Positions 10,576-23,640 of a stretch of 64,000 nucleotides of DNA are shown here, in pieces. The DNA lies in contig NZ_JAQSDY010000021.1 in assembly GCF_029946145.1 (NCBI RefSeq), positions 62,001 to 126,000 on the forward strand, read 5' to 3'. The stretch comes from Brevundimonas sp. Lineage in GTDB: Bacteria > Pseudomonadota > Alphaproteobacteria > Caulobacterales > Caulobacteraceae. How positions within the stretch are numbered: position 1 is the stretch's first letter; each line of letters opens with the position of its first letter. The notes under the pieces were generated by a model that saw nothing but the letters and a program-made list of their open reading frames with translations, was not told the DNA's origin and did not search any database. The translations under genes and the position numbers were made by a program.

Positions 10576-12024
10576 CTATCCGGCTCCGAATCCGACGGCG
10601 GCGGCGCGGCTCAGCGGCTCGATCCACGTCAGACCGACGATCACCAGCGGGAAGGAGAAGGCCGCCGCGGCCCAGGCGATCGTCTTCGCCTCGATCGGCG
10701 CCTTGTCCATCGGCTCGACGCCCTCGGGCGCCTTGTCGAACCACATCAGCTTGATGACGCGCAGATAGTAGAAGCCGGCCACGACCGAGGCCACCAGACC
10801 GGCGGCGCCGACCATCCAGTAGCCCGCATCCGCGGCCGCGCCGAAGACGTAGAACTTGCCCCAGAAGCCCGAGAATGGCGGCATGCCCAGAACGGACAGC
10901 GACAGCACCGTCAGGGCGATGGTCGTCACCGGCCGGTCCTTTCGCAGCCCGGCCAGGTCGGAGATCGTCCGGATCGGCCGCCCGCCGCGCGACAGCGACA
11001 GCAGGATGGCGAAGAAGCCGAACTGGTCGATCACATACAGGGTCATGAACACCAGCATGGCCTGGATGCCCAGGGTCGTGCCTGCGGCGATGCCCAGCAG
11101 GGCGTAGCCGATGTTGGCGATCGACGAATAGGCCAGCAGCCGCTGGAAGTCCTTCTGCACCAGACCGCCGAACGCGCCCACGGCGAACGAGATCAGCGAG
11201 ATCAGGATCAGCACCTGGGCCCACTGGTCATGCGACCCGGCGAAAGCGCCCTCCAGCGTCCGCGCGATCAGCACCATGGCCGCGACCTTGGGCGCCGTGG
11301 CGAACAGGGCCACGACGGGGGTCGGCGCGCCTTCGTAGACGTCGGGCGTCCACATGTGGAACGGCGCGGCCGAAACCTTGAAGGCCAGGCCGCAGATCAG
11401 GAACACCAGGCCGAAGATCAGGCCCGTCGATTGATTGGCCGCGGCATAGGCGGCGATCTCGTCGAACCGCATCGAGCCGGTGAAGCCGTAGATCAGGCTC
11501 GCGCCGTACAGCAGCAGGCCCGACGACAGGGCCCCCAGCACGAAATACTTCAGCCCCGCCTCCGACGCCCTCAGATTGTCGCGGTGGAAGGCGGCCAGCA
11601 CATAGAGGGCCAGCGAATGCAGCTCGATGCCGATGTACAGCGAGATCAGGTCGCCCGACGACGCCATCATCCCCATGCCGGCCGAGGCCAGCACGATCAG
11701 GATCGGATATTCGAACCGCGCGATCTTCTCACGGTGCATCCAGCCGCCGCCCAGCACGATGGCCACGGCGCTGGACAGGAAGATCAGCGCCTTGCCGTAG
11801 ACGGCCAGCGGATCGGCCACATAGGCGCCATTGAAGGCCTGCCCCAGCGGGCCGGTCACGGTCACCGCCGTGGCGGCGACCAGCAGGGCCACCGACAGGA
11901 TCGACACCAGCCGGGCGCTCTTCTCGCCCATGAAGGCGCCGAGCATCAGCAGCGCCAGACCGCCGACGGCGAGCGTGCTCTCCGGGGCGGACAGGCGCAG
12001 GGCGAATTCCAGATCAGGCATCAT
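10576..12024 (-). CDS. nuoN: NADH-quinone oxidoreductase subunit N
   Basis: NuoN is one of three antiporter-like membrane subunits of complex I that carry the proton-pumping channels. The 482-residue product is hydrophobic throughout. It has GLAFKVSAAPFHMWTPDVYEG with the conserved Lys and His, then KDFQRLLAYSSIANIGY. Start codons ATG 12024 and ATG 12021 are adjacent; the frame is open a few codons further upstream, overlapping the nuoM end, without support. It is the last nuo subunit, 4 bp after nuoM and 6 bp before birA. Confidence 0.95.
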   Translation of the reverse strand: MMPDLEFALRLSAPESTLAVGGLALLMLGAFMGEKSARLVSILSVALLVAATAVTVTGPLGQAFNGAYVADPLAVYGKALIFLSSAVAIVLGGGWMHREKIARFEYPILIVLASAGMGMMASSGDLISLYIGIELHSLALYVLAAFHRDNLRASEAGLKYFVLGALSSGLLLYGASLIYGFTGSMRFDEIAAYAAANQSTGLIFGLVFLICGLAFKVSAAPFHMWTPDVYEGAPTPVVALFATAPKVAAMVLIARTLEGAFAGSHDQWAQVLILISLISFAVGAFGGLVQKDFQRLLAYSSIANIGYALLGIAAGTTLGIQAMLVFMTLYVIDQFGFFAILLSLSRGGRPIRTISDLAGLRKDRPVTTIALTVLSLSVLGMPPFSGFWGKFYVFGAAADAGYWMVGAAGLVASVVAGFYYLRVIKLMWFDKAPEGVEPMDKAPIEAKTIAWAAAAFSFPLVIVGLTWIEPLSRAAAVGFGAG

Positions 12025-12028
12025 CGTC

Positions 12029-13518
<1,490 letters not shown>

Positions 13519-13531
<13 letters not shown>

Positions 13532-15615
13532 GCATAGATGGCGAAGGCGAGGAAACCGGCCACGCCAAGCAGCATCACGAACGCATAGTGATAGACATAG
13601 CCTGACTGGATTTTCGCCAGCCGGGCCGCGGATTTCAGCGACGCCCAGGCCGCGCCGTTCGGGCCCAGCCCGTCGATGATCTTCACGTCGCCGACCTTCC
13701 AGAACAGATCGCCGACGGCCTTGGCGCCCTTCACGAACACGGCGTCATACAGCTCGTCGAAATACCATTTGTTGTAGAGGAAGGCGTGGATGACCCCGCC
13801 CCGGTCGGCCATCCGGCGCGCCATGCCTTCCTTCAGCACATACAGCCAGAAGGCGGCGAAGGTGCCGATCAGCGTCAGGATCAGCGGCGACCATTTCACC
13901 CACGTCGGAACCGAGTGGCTCTCGTGCAGGACGTGGTTGTCCGGCCCGGTGAAGATGGCGCCACGCCAGAAGGCGTGCTCGCCGTCGCCGATGAAGTAAG
14001 GCGCGAAGACCAGACCCGCCGCGACCGCGCCGACCGACAGCAGCAGCAACGGAACCAGCATCACCCACGGGCTCTCGTGCGGCTTCAGCGGGCCGTGATG
14101 GCCGTGGTCGTCGTGCGCGTGTTCATCGTCCGCGATCGGCTCGGAATGGGTTTCCAGCTGGGCGTGCGAGGCGTGGTCGTCGTGCGCGTGCCCATGCGCT
14201 TCGTCCCCGTGATGCGCGTCCTTCCACACCGGCTTGTTGTGGAAGGTCATGAACACCAGACGCCACGAATAGTAGGCAGTCAGGCCGGCGGCCAGAATGC
14301 CGACCATGAAGGCGAACAGCCCCATGGCGCTGTGGCCGTTGCTGAACGAGGCGAAGGCGCTCTCGATGATCGAATCCTTGGAGTAGAAGCCCGCGAAACC
14401 GCCGACGCCGGGAATGCCAAGGCCGGTGATGGCGATGGTGCCGATGGTCATCACCGCATAGGTGACCGGCAGCAGCTTCCACAGCCCGCCCATCTTCCGC
14501 ATGTCCTGCTCGTGGTGCATGCCGTGGATCACCGAGCCGGCGCCGAGGAACAGCAGGGCCTTGAAGAAGGCGTGGGTGAACAGGTGGAACATGGCGGCCT
14601 GATAGGCGCCGACGCCCGCCGCGAAGAACATGTAGCCCAGCTGCGAACAGGTCGAATAGGCGATGACCCGCTTGATGTCGTTCTGGGCCAGACCGACCGT
14701 GGCGGCGAACAGGGCCGTGATCGCGCCGATCAGGGCGACGATGGCCGAGGCGACCGGGGCGTATTCGAAGATCGGGCTCAGCAGGCAGACCATGTAGACG
14801 CCGGCCGTGACCATGGTCGCGGCGTGGATCAGGGCCGACACCGGCGTCGGGCCTTCCATGGCGTCCGGAAGCCAGGTGTGCAGGAAGAACTGGGCCGACT
14901 TGCCCATGGCGCCGACGAACAGCAGGAAGGCGGCCAGGTCGATCGCCGACCAGGTATGACCCAGGAACGCCCAGCCCGTGCCGGCCTTCGAGGCGATCAT
15001 CGGGAACAGCTCGGCGAACTGGATCGTGCCGAACATCCAGAAGACCGTGAAGATGCCCAGGGCGAAGCCGAAGTCGCCGACCCGGTTGACGACGAAGGCC
15101 TTGATGGCGGCGGCGCTGGCGGTGGACTTCTTGTACCAGAAGCCGATCAGCAGATAGGACGCCAGCCCCACCCCTTCCCAGCCGAAGAACAGTTGCATGA
15201 AGTCGGCGGCGGTGACCAGCGCCAGCATGGCGAAGGTGAACAGCGACAGATAGGCGAAGAACCGCGGCTTGTCGGGGTCTTCGGCCATATAGCCCCAGGA
15301 ATACAGGTGCACGAGTGACGACACCGTCGTCACCACCACCAGCATGACCGCCGACAGGGCGTCGATGCGGATCGACCAGACCGACTGGAAGTCGCCCACA
15401 TTGATGAAGGGGAACAGTTCGACCGTGAAGGCCTGCAGCCCGCCCCAGATCCACTGACTCAATACGATCCAGGCGACCGCGCACGAGAAGAACAGCAGGC
15501 CGGTGGTGATGGATTTGGAAATCAGGTCGCCGAGCCGGCGGCCCGACAGGCCGACGATGGCCGCGCCGAGCAGCGGGGCGAAGACGCCGAGGGTGACCAA
15601 CAGTTCGAGGCTCAC
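13519..15615 (-). CDS. nuoL: NADH-quinone oxidoreductase subunit L
   Basis: NuoL is the distal antiporter-like subunit of complex I, with a C-terminal lateral helix. The 698-residue product has [19 protein letters not shown], then [29 protein letters not shown]. Between residues of about 463 and 515 is a strongly His/Asp-rich stretch ([18 protein letters not shown] and a second similar run), much longer than in enteric NuoL. The gene follows nuoK after a 172-bp gap occupied by a palindromic repeat, the longest spacing in this half of the operon. Confidence 0.96.
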
Positions 15616-15643
15616 GCGGCCAGCCCTTCAATCTTGATTCCGT

Positions 15644-15765
15644 GCATCCCCGCGAAGGCGGGGACCCGGTGCTTTCGCGACGCACGGGTGCGCGGGATTG
15701 CGGTTTGAGCCAGTTCGCCGGCGCCGGAGCGCCCAAAGAACTGGGTCCCCGCCTTCGCGGGGATG
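15644..15765. repeat. Palindromic repeat between nuoK and nuoL
   Basis: The left arm CATCCCCGCGAAGGCGGGGA (15644-15663) is the reverse complement, apart from one or two bases, of the right arm TCCCCGCCTTCGCGGGGATG (15746-15765). Each arm is itself a hairpin, and about 80 bp lie between them. In the transcript it forms either two hairpins or one long cruciform stem. It resembles the arm-spacer-arm elements elsewhere in the window in structure, with a different arm sequence. Confidence 0.85.
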
Positions 15766-15787
15766 ATCGGAAGAGGATGGATCACGG

Positions 15788-16096
15788 TCATCCCTTCATC
15801 ACGCTGGCGTCGTCAACCGCGATGTCGCCGCGGTTGCGGAAGAAGGTCACCAGAATGGCCAGACCCACGGCGGCCTCGGCGGCCGCCACGGTCAGGACGA
15901 ACATGGCCATGATCTGCCCCTGCACGTCGTTCAGATAGGCCGAGAAGGCGACGAAATTGATGTTCACGGCCAGCAGGATCAGCTCGATCGACATCAGGAT
16001 GATGATGACGTTCTTGCGGTTCACGAAGATGCCGAAGACGCCGATGGTGAACAGGATCGCGCCCACCGCCAGATAGTGCTGCAGGGTGATTTCCAT
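15788..16096 (-). CDS. nuoK: NADH-quinone oxidoreductase subunit K
   Basis: NuoK is a small three-helix membrane subunit of complex I. The 102-residue product has the expected length. It carries two conserved glutamates needed for proton transfer in helices 2 and 3 ([18 protein letters not shown] and [13 protein letters not shown]). ATG 16096 overlaps the nuoJ stop by one base (TGATG). The frame is open far upstream but only as a shadow of nuoJ. Confidence 0.96.
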   Translation of the reverse strand: MEITLQHYLAVGAILFTIGVFGIFVNRKNVIIILMSIELILLAVNINFVAFSAYLNDVQGQIMAMFVLTVAAAEAAVGLAILVTFFRNRGDIAVDDASVMKG

Positions 16097-16722
16097 CAGA
16101 GCAGATCCTCGGACGAGATGCCGGCGCCCGTGGTCACCGACTTGACTTCCATCGCCGCCTTCGCGTCGCGCCCGACCTGACGGGCGACGTTCTGGCGCTT
16201 GATGTTGGGCTTGTGGCGCAGGGTCAGGACGATGGCCCCGATCATCGCGATCAGCAGCACGATCCCCGCCGCCTGGAAGATGTAGACATAGTCCGTGTAC
16301 AGAACGCGGCCGATCGCCTCGACATTGGACATCTCGTCGGTCGCCGCCACCGGCCCGATCGAGTCCGACGCGGCGCCCCCGCTGACCACGGCCAGCGAGA
16401 TGATGATCATCTCGGCCAGCAGAATGCCCGCCACGATCATCGCCAGCGGCAGATAGCGGGCATAGCCCTCGCGCAGCTTCACGAAGTCGACGTCCAGCAT
16501 CATGACGACGAACAGGAACAGCACCGCCACCGCGCCGACATAGACGACGACCAGCAGCATGGCCAGGAACTCGGCCCCCAGCAGCACGAACAGCCCCGCC
16601 GACGAGAAGAAGGCGAGGATCAGCCACAGCACGCTGTGCACGGGGTTCTTCGCCGTCACGACCATCAGGCCGCCCAGCACGGCCACCGCGGCCAGCAGAT
16701 AGAAGGCAATGCCTTGCAACAT
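16096..16722 (-). CDS. nuoJ: NADH-quinone oxidoreductase subunit J
   Basis: NuoJ is a membrane subunit of complex I in the quinone-to-antiporter connecting module. The 208-residue product has five hydrophobic segments, including the conserved [20 protein letters not shown] stretch. The C-terminal 45 residues are polar and charged. It is followed directly by nuoK (one-base overlap) and preceded by a 73-bp gap after nuoI. Confidence 0.95.
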   Translation of the reverse strand: MLQGIAFYLLAAVAVLGGLMVVTAKNPVHSVLWLILAFFSSAGLFVLLGAEFLAMLLVVVYVGAVAVLFLFVVMMLDVDFVKLREGYARYLPLAMIVAGILLAEMIIISLAVVSGGAASDSIGPVAATDEMSNVEAIGRVLYTDYVYIFQAAGIVLLIAMIGAIVLTLRHKPNIKRQNVARQVGRDAKAAMEVKSVTTGAGISSEDLL

Positions 16723-16795
16723 CGGAGGCCTTCGCCCCTTTCGGACTGTGGGCGGCGATCCCTGCTGGAATCACGGCCCGGTGAGCGTCTGCGCC

Positions 16796-17287
16796 TTACC
16801 GGTAAGGCGCGTCGAGTTCCAGATTCTTCGCGATCAGCCGTTCCCAGCGGTCGCCGTTGGCGAGCAGCCGGTCCTTGTCATAGAGCAGTTCCTCGCGGGT
16901 CTCGGTCGTGAACTCCGAGTTCGGACCTTCCACGATGGCGTCGACCGGGCAGGCCTCCTGGCACAGGCCGCAGTAGATGCATTTGACCATGTCGATGTCG
17001 TAGCGGGTCGTGCGGCGGCTGCCGTCGGCGCGCGGCTCGGACTCGATGGTGATGGCCTGGGCCGGGCAGATGGCCTCGCACAGCTTGCAGGCGATGCAGC
17101 GTTCCTCGCCGTTCGCATAGCGCCGCAGGGCGTGCTCGCCCCGGAAACGCGGCGACTGCGGATTGCGCTCGAACGGATAGTTCACCGTGGCCTTGGGCCG
17201 GGCCATGTATTTGAACGACAGGCCGATGGCGCCGATGACGTCGATGAGCAGCGCGCCCTTCGCGGCCTGGACGAGGCGGTTCATCAT
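16796..17287 (-). CDS. nuoI: NADH-quinone oxidoreductase subunit I (two [4Fe-4S] clusters)
   Basis: NuoI is the ferredoxin-like subunit carrying clusters N6a and N6b, which pass electrons towards N2 in NuoB. The 163-residue product has two complete cysteine motifs, [12 protein letters not shown] and [12 protein letters not shown]. Two adjacent ATG codons (17287 and 17284) are possible starts; the first shares one base with the upstream small lipoprotein stop (TAATG). An upstream open extension is unsupported. Confidence 0.96.
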   Translation of the reverse strand: MMNRLVQAAKGALLIDVIGAIGLSFKYMARPKATVNYPFERNPQSPRFRGEHALRRYANGEERCIACKLCEAICPAQAITIESEPRADGSRRTTRYDIDMVKCIYCGLCQEACPVDAIVEGPNSEFTTETREELLYDKDRLLANGDRWERLIAKNLELDAPYR

Positions 17288-17505
17288 TACGATCTGGCTC
17301 CGGAAACGCCGCGGCAAAGCTCTTCCTTGCGCGGATCGTCGTCCCTGGTGATGCGGCACAGGCGTTCGCGCTCGGCCTGCTGGCGCTGGATGGCCTCCTG
17401 GCGGCGCTCCCACTGATAGACCGACACGGGATCGGCCTCATAGGTCGGAATGGTGCAGGCGCCGGCCATGGAGGCCAGCAGCACGAGGGTCAGGATCCGG
17501 CTCAT
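17287..17505 (-). CDS. Small putative lipoprotein encoded between nuoH and nuoI
   Basis: I do not recognise this 72-residue protein. ATG 17505 overlaps the nuoH stop as ATGA, and its stop shares a base with the nuoI start, so it is tightly built into the operon. The first 20 residues form a signal sequence ending ASMAGAC, a plausible lipobox. The mature part is charged and probably helical ([19 protein letters not shown]) with two further cysteines. It would lie in the periplasm on a lipid anchor. A role in complex I assembly or stability is inferred from position alone. Confidence 0.75.
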   Translation of the reverse strand: MSRILTLVLLASMAGACTIPTYEADPVSVYQWERRQEAIQRQQAERERLCRITRDDDPRKEELCRGVSGARS

Positions 17506-18566
17506 GCGCCCACCGCGAACACGCGCCATGCGGCGACCACGACGACGCAGACCAGCGAGGTCGGCAGGAAGATCTTCCAGCCCAGCCGCATCAGCTGGTC
17601 ATAGCGGTAACGCGGCACGAAGGCCTTCACCAGGGCGATCATGAAGAAGGCCACGACGATCTTGCCCAGGAAGGTGATCAGATAGATCGCCTGCTCCAGC
17701 CAGCCCGGCAGGGCGTCCAGCCAGTCCTGCGGCACGCCAGGATTCCAGCCGCCGAAGAACAGCAGGCTGATCATGGCGCACATGAAGACGATGTTGGCGT
17801 ATTCGCCGATCATGAACAGCAGGTACGGGGTCGAGGAATATTCGACCTGATAGCCGGCCACCAGTTCCGACTCCGCCTCGGGCAGGTCGAACGGCGGGCG
17901 GTTGGTCTCGGCCAGGGCGGAGACGAAGAAGATCACCGCCATCGGGATCATCACCACGATGGTCGGCCAGGTCCCGGCCCCGCCGCCGAAGGCGAACCAG
18001 TTCCAGAACATGCCCTGCTGCTGCTCGACGATCGAGGTCAGGTTCATGGTCCCGGCCAGCAGGATGACGTTGATGATCACCAGGCCGATGGAGACTTCAT
18101 AGGACACCATCTGCGCGGCGCTGCGCAGCGATCCCAGGAACGGATACTTCGAGTTCGAAGCCCAGCCGCCCATGATGATGCCGTACACGCCCAGCGAGCT
18201 GATCGCGAAAATGTACAGGATGCCGACGTTCAGGTCCGAGATGACCCAGCCCGGGGCGAACGGAATCGCCGCCCAGGCGATGAAGGCCAGGATGAAGGTC
18301 AGCAGCGGCGCCAGCAGGAACACGATCTTGTCGGCGCCGGCCGGGACGATGATTTCCTTGAGCACGAATTTGAAGAAGTCGGCGAAGGACTGCAGCAGGC
18401 CGAACGGCCCGACCACGTTGGGGCCTTTGCGCATCTGCACGCCGGCCCAGATCTTCCGGTCCGCCAGCAGCAGGAAGGCCAGCGAGATCAGGATGCCGAC
18501 GGTGACGAGCAGGATTCCGCCGATGGTGGCGAGCGTCCAGCCGAGCGGGGTGGTCCAGAAATCCAT
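17502..18566 (-). CDS. nuoH: NADH-quinone oxidoreductase subunit H
   Basis: NuoH is the membrane subunit that forms the quinone chamber with NuoB and NuoD. The 354-residue product has eight or more hydrophobic segments. It carries the family signatures [20 protein letters not shown] and [20 protein letters not shown], plus a C-terminal [16 protein letters not shown]. It starts 6 bp after nuoG. Confidence 0.97.
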   Translation of the reverse strand: MDFWTTPLGWTLATIGGILLVTVGILISLAFLLLADRKIWAGVQMRKGPNVVGPFGLLQSFADFFKFVLKEIIVPAGADKIVFLLAPLLTFILAFIAWAAIPFAPGWVISDLNVGILYIFAISSLGVYGIIMGGWASNSKYPFLGSLRSAAQMVSYEVSIGLVIINVILLAGTMNLTSIVEQQQGMFWNWFAFGGGAGTWPTIVVMIPMAVIFFVSALAETNRPPFDLPEAESELVAGYQVEYSSTPYLLFMIGEYANIVFMCAMISLLFFGGWNPGVPQDWLDALPGWLEQAIYLITFLGKIVVAFFMIALVKAFVPRYRYDQLMRLGWKIFLPTSLVCVVVVAAWRVFAVGA

Positions 18567-18572
18567 CGGTCC

Positions 18573-20621
18573 TTACTCCGCCGCCATCGCGACCGGCGCC
18601 ACCCGCAGGGCGGACAGCTCGGCCATGGTCACGCTGGCGCGCGTGATCGGGTTGTTCAGATAGGGGTCGCGAACGGACGAACTGAAGGCCACGTCGCCCA
18701 GATCGCCCTTCTTGCCCAGCGAACCCACGTCGAACGACGCGGCCGCCGGCAGGTAGTCGATGCGGCCAAACGTCGGATGATCCGCCATCAGCTTCGAGCG
18801 CAGGGCGTCGAGGGTGTCGTACGGCAGGGTCTGGCCCACGCGCGCCGACAGCGCCCGCAGGATGGCCCAGTCTTCCTTGGCCTGGCCCTTGGGGAAGACG
18901 ACGCGTTCGGCCATCTGCACCCGGCCCTCGGTGTTCACATACAGGCCCGACTTCTCGGTATAGGCCGCGCCCGGCAGGATCACGTCCGCCCCGTGCGCGC
19001 CGCGGTCGCCGTGGCTGCCCAGATAGACGCGGAAGGCGTCCGACGCCGTCGGCTCGACCTCGTCCGCGCCCAGCAGGAACAGCACGTCCAGCGCGCCGGG
19101 CTTCAGCATCTCGCCGGCCGTCTTGCCGCCGGCCGCCGGCACGAAGCCCATGTCCAGACCGGCCACCCGCGAGGCGGCCGTGTGCAGCACATTGAAGCCG
19201 TTCCAGCCCTCGACGACCGCGCCGACCTTCTTCGCCAGGGCGCCGATCGCGTTCAGCACCGCCGGTCCGCCGGCGCCCGACAGCGCACCGCCGCCGACGA
19301 TGATCGCCGGCCGCTCGGCCTTGGTCAGCGCATCCAGCGCCGCCTTGGGCAGTTTGCCCAGCGTCTTCGAACCCGCGCCCAGGTAGCTGTATTCATAGGT
19401 CAGATCGGCCTGTTCGCCGATCAGACCGATCTCGCTGGTCCCCGCCAACCACGCCTTGCGCAGGCGGGCGTTCAGCAGCGGCGCCTCGGTGCGCGGGTTG
19501 GACCCGACGATCAGCACCGCGTCGGCCTTTTCCACCCCGGCCAGTCCCGAGTTGAACAGCCAGCTCTCGCGCGGACCATAGCCCAGGGCCGACCCGTCCT
19601 GACGGCAGTCGGTGTTGGCCGAACCCAGGGCGCGGAACAGGTCCAGCGCCGCCTTCATCGATTCCGCGTCCTGCAGGTCGCCGGCGATGACGCCGATCCG
19701 GTCGGCCGAGGCCGCCTTCAGCTTGCCGGCCACGGCGTTCAGCGCCTCATCCCACGTCGCGGGTTGGAGGCGGCCTGATGAATCGCGCACATAGGGCTGG
19801 TCCAGCCGCTGGCGCTGCAGGCCGTCGACGGCGTAGCGGCTGATGTCCGACAGCCACTCCTCGTTGATGCCTTCGTTGACGCGCGGCAGCACGCGCATCA
19901 CCTCGGCGCCCTTGGAATCGGCGCGGATGTTCGAGCCCAGGGCGTCCATGACGTCGATGGTCTCGGTCTTCTTCAGCTCCCACGGGCGATAGTGGTATTG
20001 CCACGGCCGGTGGGTCAGGGCGCCGACGGGGCACAGGTCGTTGACGTTGCCCGACAGTTCGCTGTCGATGTTCTTCTCGAGATAGGTGGTGATCTCGGCG
20101 TCCTCGCCGCGCGAGATCATGCCGATGTCCGGCACGCCCGCGACCTCGGTGATGAAGCGGACGCAGCGCGTGCACTGGATGCAGCGGGTCATGAAGGTCT
20201 TGACCGTCGGACCCATGTTCTTTTCTTCGACCGCGCGCTTGTTCTCGGCGTAGCGCGAGCCGTCGCGGCCATAGCCGACCGACTGGTCCTGCAGGTCGCA
20301 CTCGCCGCCCTGGTCGCAGATCGGGCAGTCCAGCGGGTGGTTGATGAGCAGGAACTCCATCACCCCTTCGCGCGCCTTCTTGACCATCGGCGTGTCGGTG
20401 AAGATCTCCTGGCCCTCGGCGGCCGGCAGGGCGCACGACGCCTGCGGCTTCGGCGGTCCGGGCTTCACCTCGACCAGGCACATGCGGCAGTTGCCGGCGA
20501 TCGACAGCCGCTCATGATAGCAGAAGCGCGGAATCTCGTGCCCGGCGCGCTCGGCGACCTGAAGCACGGTCATGCCGGGCTCGAACTCGGTTTCTACGCC
20601 GTTGACCTTGGCGACGGGCAT
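18573..20621 (-). CDS. nuoG: NADH-quinone oxidoreductase subunit G
   Basis: NuoG is the large Fe-S subunit of the peripheral arm. The 682-residue product begins with a [2Fe-2S] domain (CYHERLSIAGNCRMCLVEV). The His/Cys cluster region HPLDCPICDQGGECDLQD follows, then a [4Fe-4S] motif CIQCTRCVRF. The rest is a molybdopterin-oxidoreductase-like domain without visible cofactor ligands, as in other complex I enzymes. ATG 20621 overlaps the preceding lipoprotein stop (TGATG). Confidence 0.96.
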   Translation of the reverse strand: MPVAKVNGVETEFEPGMTVLQVAERAGHEIPRFCYHERLSIAGNCRMCLVEVKPGPPKPQASCALPAAEGQEIFTDTPMVKKAREGVMEFLLINHPLDCPICDQGGECDLQDQSVGYGRDGSRYAENKRAVEEKNMGPTVKTFMTRCIQCTRCVRFITEVAGVPDIGMISRGEDAEITTYLEKNIDSELSGNVNDLCPVGALTHRPWQYHYRPWELKKTETIDVMDALGSNIRADSKGAEVMRVLPRVNEGINEEWLSDISRYAVDGLQRQRLDQPYVRDSSGRLQPATWDEALNAVAGKLKAASADRIGVIAGDLQDAESMKAALDLFRALGSANTDCRQDGSALGYGPRESWLFNSGLAGVEKADAVLIVGSNPRTEAPLLNARLRKAWLAGTSEIGLIGEQADLTYEYSYLGAGSKTLGKLPKAALDALTKAERPAIIVGGGALSGAGGPAVLNAIGALAKKVGAVVEGWNGFNVLHTAASRVAGLDMGFVPAAGGKTAGEMLKPGALDVLFLLGADEVEPTASDAFRVYLGSHGDRGAHGADVILPGAAYTEKSGLYVNTEGRVQMAERVVFPKGQAKEDWAILRALSARVGQTLPYDTLDALRSKLMADHPTFGRIDYLPAAASFDVGSLGKKGDLGDVAFSSSVRDPYLNNPITRASVTMAELSALRVAPVAMAAE

Positions 20622-21118
20622 CAGCGGGCCTCTTGCTCAGCAGCCACGGAATACTCTTCCGTCGCGGTGCTCCCATCGGGGAGCGTCGTGTTGATGGTGA
20701 TGGCGTCGCCGTCAAGGACGAAGCGCGTCACCGGGTCGCCGGACTGGTTCATCCAGCGGTCCTGATCAGGGTTGGTGGCGCCGACCGGCTTCCAGGTGAC
20801 GATATCGCCGTCGACCCGGCACTGGGCCCGGCGGCGTCCGCCGTCGACCGGCGCGCGCCACGAGGCGTTGACGACCTGGCCTTCCAGTCCGTCGATCTGA
20901 ATGTCCCGCAGGCCTTGTCCGTGGATCGCAGCCAGACCGGCCCGGCACACCCGGCGCAGGTTGGCGGCCGTCAGCACGACCGGCACGCTGGCCTCGGCGT
21001 CCGACGCCGGGTTCACCGCCGAGACCTTTTCCGCCGGCGTCGGCGCGGGCGCGTCCGCGCGCTCGCCGCAAGCGGCGAGAGCGACGGCAGCCCCGAACAT
21101 GACGACCAGTGCGCGCAT
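20621..21118 (-). CDS. Putative lipoprotein encoded between nuoF and nuoG
   Basis: Not a recognised family. The 165-residue product has a lipoprotein signal peptide (MRALVVMFGAAVALAAC, lipobox LAAC). A short Ala/Pro linker follows, then a domain of about 130 residues with two cysteines (RVCRAGLAAIHG and RAQCRVDG) and a beta-rich C-terminus. ATG 21118 lies 2 bp after the nuoF stop, and its own stop shares a base with the nuoG ATG. It is therefore translated with two cytoplasmic subunits although it should be exported. The open frame continues upstream, but only as nuoF shadow. Confidence 0.8.
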   Translation of the reverse strand: MRALVVMFGAAVALAACGERADAPAPTPAEKVSAVNPASDAEASVPVVLTAANLRRVCRAGLAAIHGQGLRDIQIDGLEGQVVNASWRAPVDGGRRRAQCRVDGDIVTWKPVGATNPDQDRWMNQSGDPVTRFVLDGDAITINTTLPDGSTATEEYSVAAEQEAR

Positions 21119-21120
21119 CC

Positions 21121-22434
<1,314 letters not shown>

Positions 22435-22436
22435 GG

Positions 22437-22703
22437 TCAGTTCGTCTCCCGCATGCGGTGGCGGTGATAGCGGGTGCGCAGGAAGATGGCGGCCAGCATC
22501 AGGGCCCAGCCCACGGCCAGGGCGGCGTAGCCCGCCCATTGCACCATCTGGGCCGCGGCGCCGGCAAAGGAAGCGCTCCAGACGGCGATGGCGCCCAGGA
22601 TGACCAGGGCGAACCCGGCCAGCCGCTGGTTGCGGCCGACCGCGCGCAGTTCGGCGCGGTATTCGGCGATCTTCGCGTCGTCCGTCAGATCGGGGCGACT
22701 CAT
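22437..22703 (-). CDS. Small two-helix membrane protein encoded between nuoE and nuoF
   Basis: Unrecognised. The 88-residue product has a charged N-terminal 25 residues, two hydrophobic segments (about 27-50 and 54-74) and a basic C-terminal tail [14 protein letters not shown] 22703 overlaps the nuoE stop as ATGA and its stop lies 2 bp before nuoF. It is one of five small genes built into this nuo operon; no function can be read from sequence. Confidence 0.75.
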   Translation of the reverse strand: MSRPDLTDDAKIAEYRAELRAVGRNQRLAGFALVILGAIAVWSASFAGAAAQMVQWAGYAALAVGWALMLAAIFLRTRYHRHRMRETN

Positions 22704-23362
22704 GCGACCACCGGATCGCTGTTGGGCAGCTTTTTGATCGGCTTGGCGGCCGCGCCGTCGTACAGCTTCGGATCGGTCAGGGTCAGGGCCCCGCCCTCCG
22801 GTTCCGAGCTGGCGCGGCCGACGCGGCTTCCGGGCTTCGGCTTCTTGCCCGCCGCGAAGTCGTCGATGATCTGGCCCATGGTCTCGGCGGTCAGGTCCTC
22901 GAAATAGTAGTCGTTGATCTGGGCCATCGGCGCATTGGCGCAGGCGCCCAGGCATTCGACCTCCTGCCAGGTGAAGCGGCCATCGGCGCTCAGCGTGTCC
23001 CTGGGCCCGATCCTGTCCTTGCAGACCTTCATCAGGTCCCCGGCCCCGCGCAGCATGCAGGGCGTGGTGCCGCAGACCTGGATCAGGGCCGCCGTGCCGA
23101 CCGGTTCCAGCATGAACATGGTGTAGAAGGTCGCGACCTCCAGCACCCGGATATAGGGCATGCCCAGCAACTCGCCGATGGTGCGGATGGCGGGCTCGGA
23201 GACCCAGCCCTCCTGCTTCTGAACCAGCCACAGAATCGGGATCACCGCGGACTGACGCCGATTCTCGGGATATTTGGCGATCCACCAGTCGCATTTGGCC
23301 TTCGTCGCCTTCGAGAAGGCGAACGAAGCCGGCTGTTCCTTGGCGAGACGACGAACGGACAT
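22700..23362 (-). CDS. nuoE: NADH-quinone oxidoreductase subunit E ([2Fe-2S])
   Basis: NuoE carries cluster N1a and pairs with NuoF. The 220-residue product has the thioredoxin-like core with cluster ligands in VCGTTPC and CLGACANAP. The C-terminal 50 residues are a low-complexity extension rich in Lys, Pro and Ala, common in alphaproteobacterial NuoE. ATG 23362 heads the second half of the nuo operon. Upstream lie 278 bp and then an opposing gene, so nuoE onwards may need its own promoter or read-through antisense to that gene. Confidence 0.96.
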   Translation of the reverse strand: MSVRRLAKEQPASFAFSKATKAKCDWWIAKYPENRRQSAVIPILWLVQKQEGWVSEPAIRTIGELLGMPYIRVLEVATFYTMFMLEPVGTAALIQVCGTTPCMLRGAGDLMKVCKDRIGPRDTLSADGRFTWQEVECLGACANAPMAQINDYYFEDLTAETMGQIIDDFAAGKKPKPGSRVGRASSEPEGGALTLTDPKLYDGAAAKPIKKLPNSDPVVA

Positions 23363-23640
23363 GGGGCGGGAAGACTCGCGTGAAGGGGGCTGGTGAGGCG
23401 CGGCCTTCTCTAGCCCCTCCTGAACGAGGCCCGCAAGTCGTCCGGGCCACCCAGTTCCACACGCGCGGCAAGAGTTCGGGACGCGCGCAAAGCGGCGACC
23501 CGGCCCGGGCCCGCCCGCCTCTCACGCGACATCGTTCACCGGATGCCGTTTGACGAACTGTCGCAAACCTGCCCTGTCTCTCATGCCGTCCGCTCGCCTG
23601 GCCTTCTGGCCCGCGCGCAGCCCGGGCGGGGGAGCGCGCC

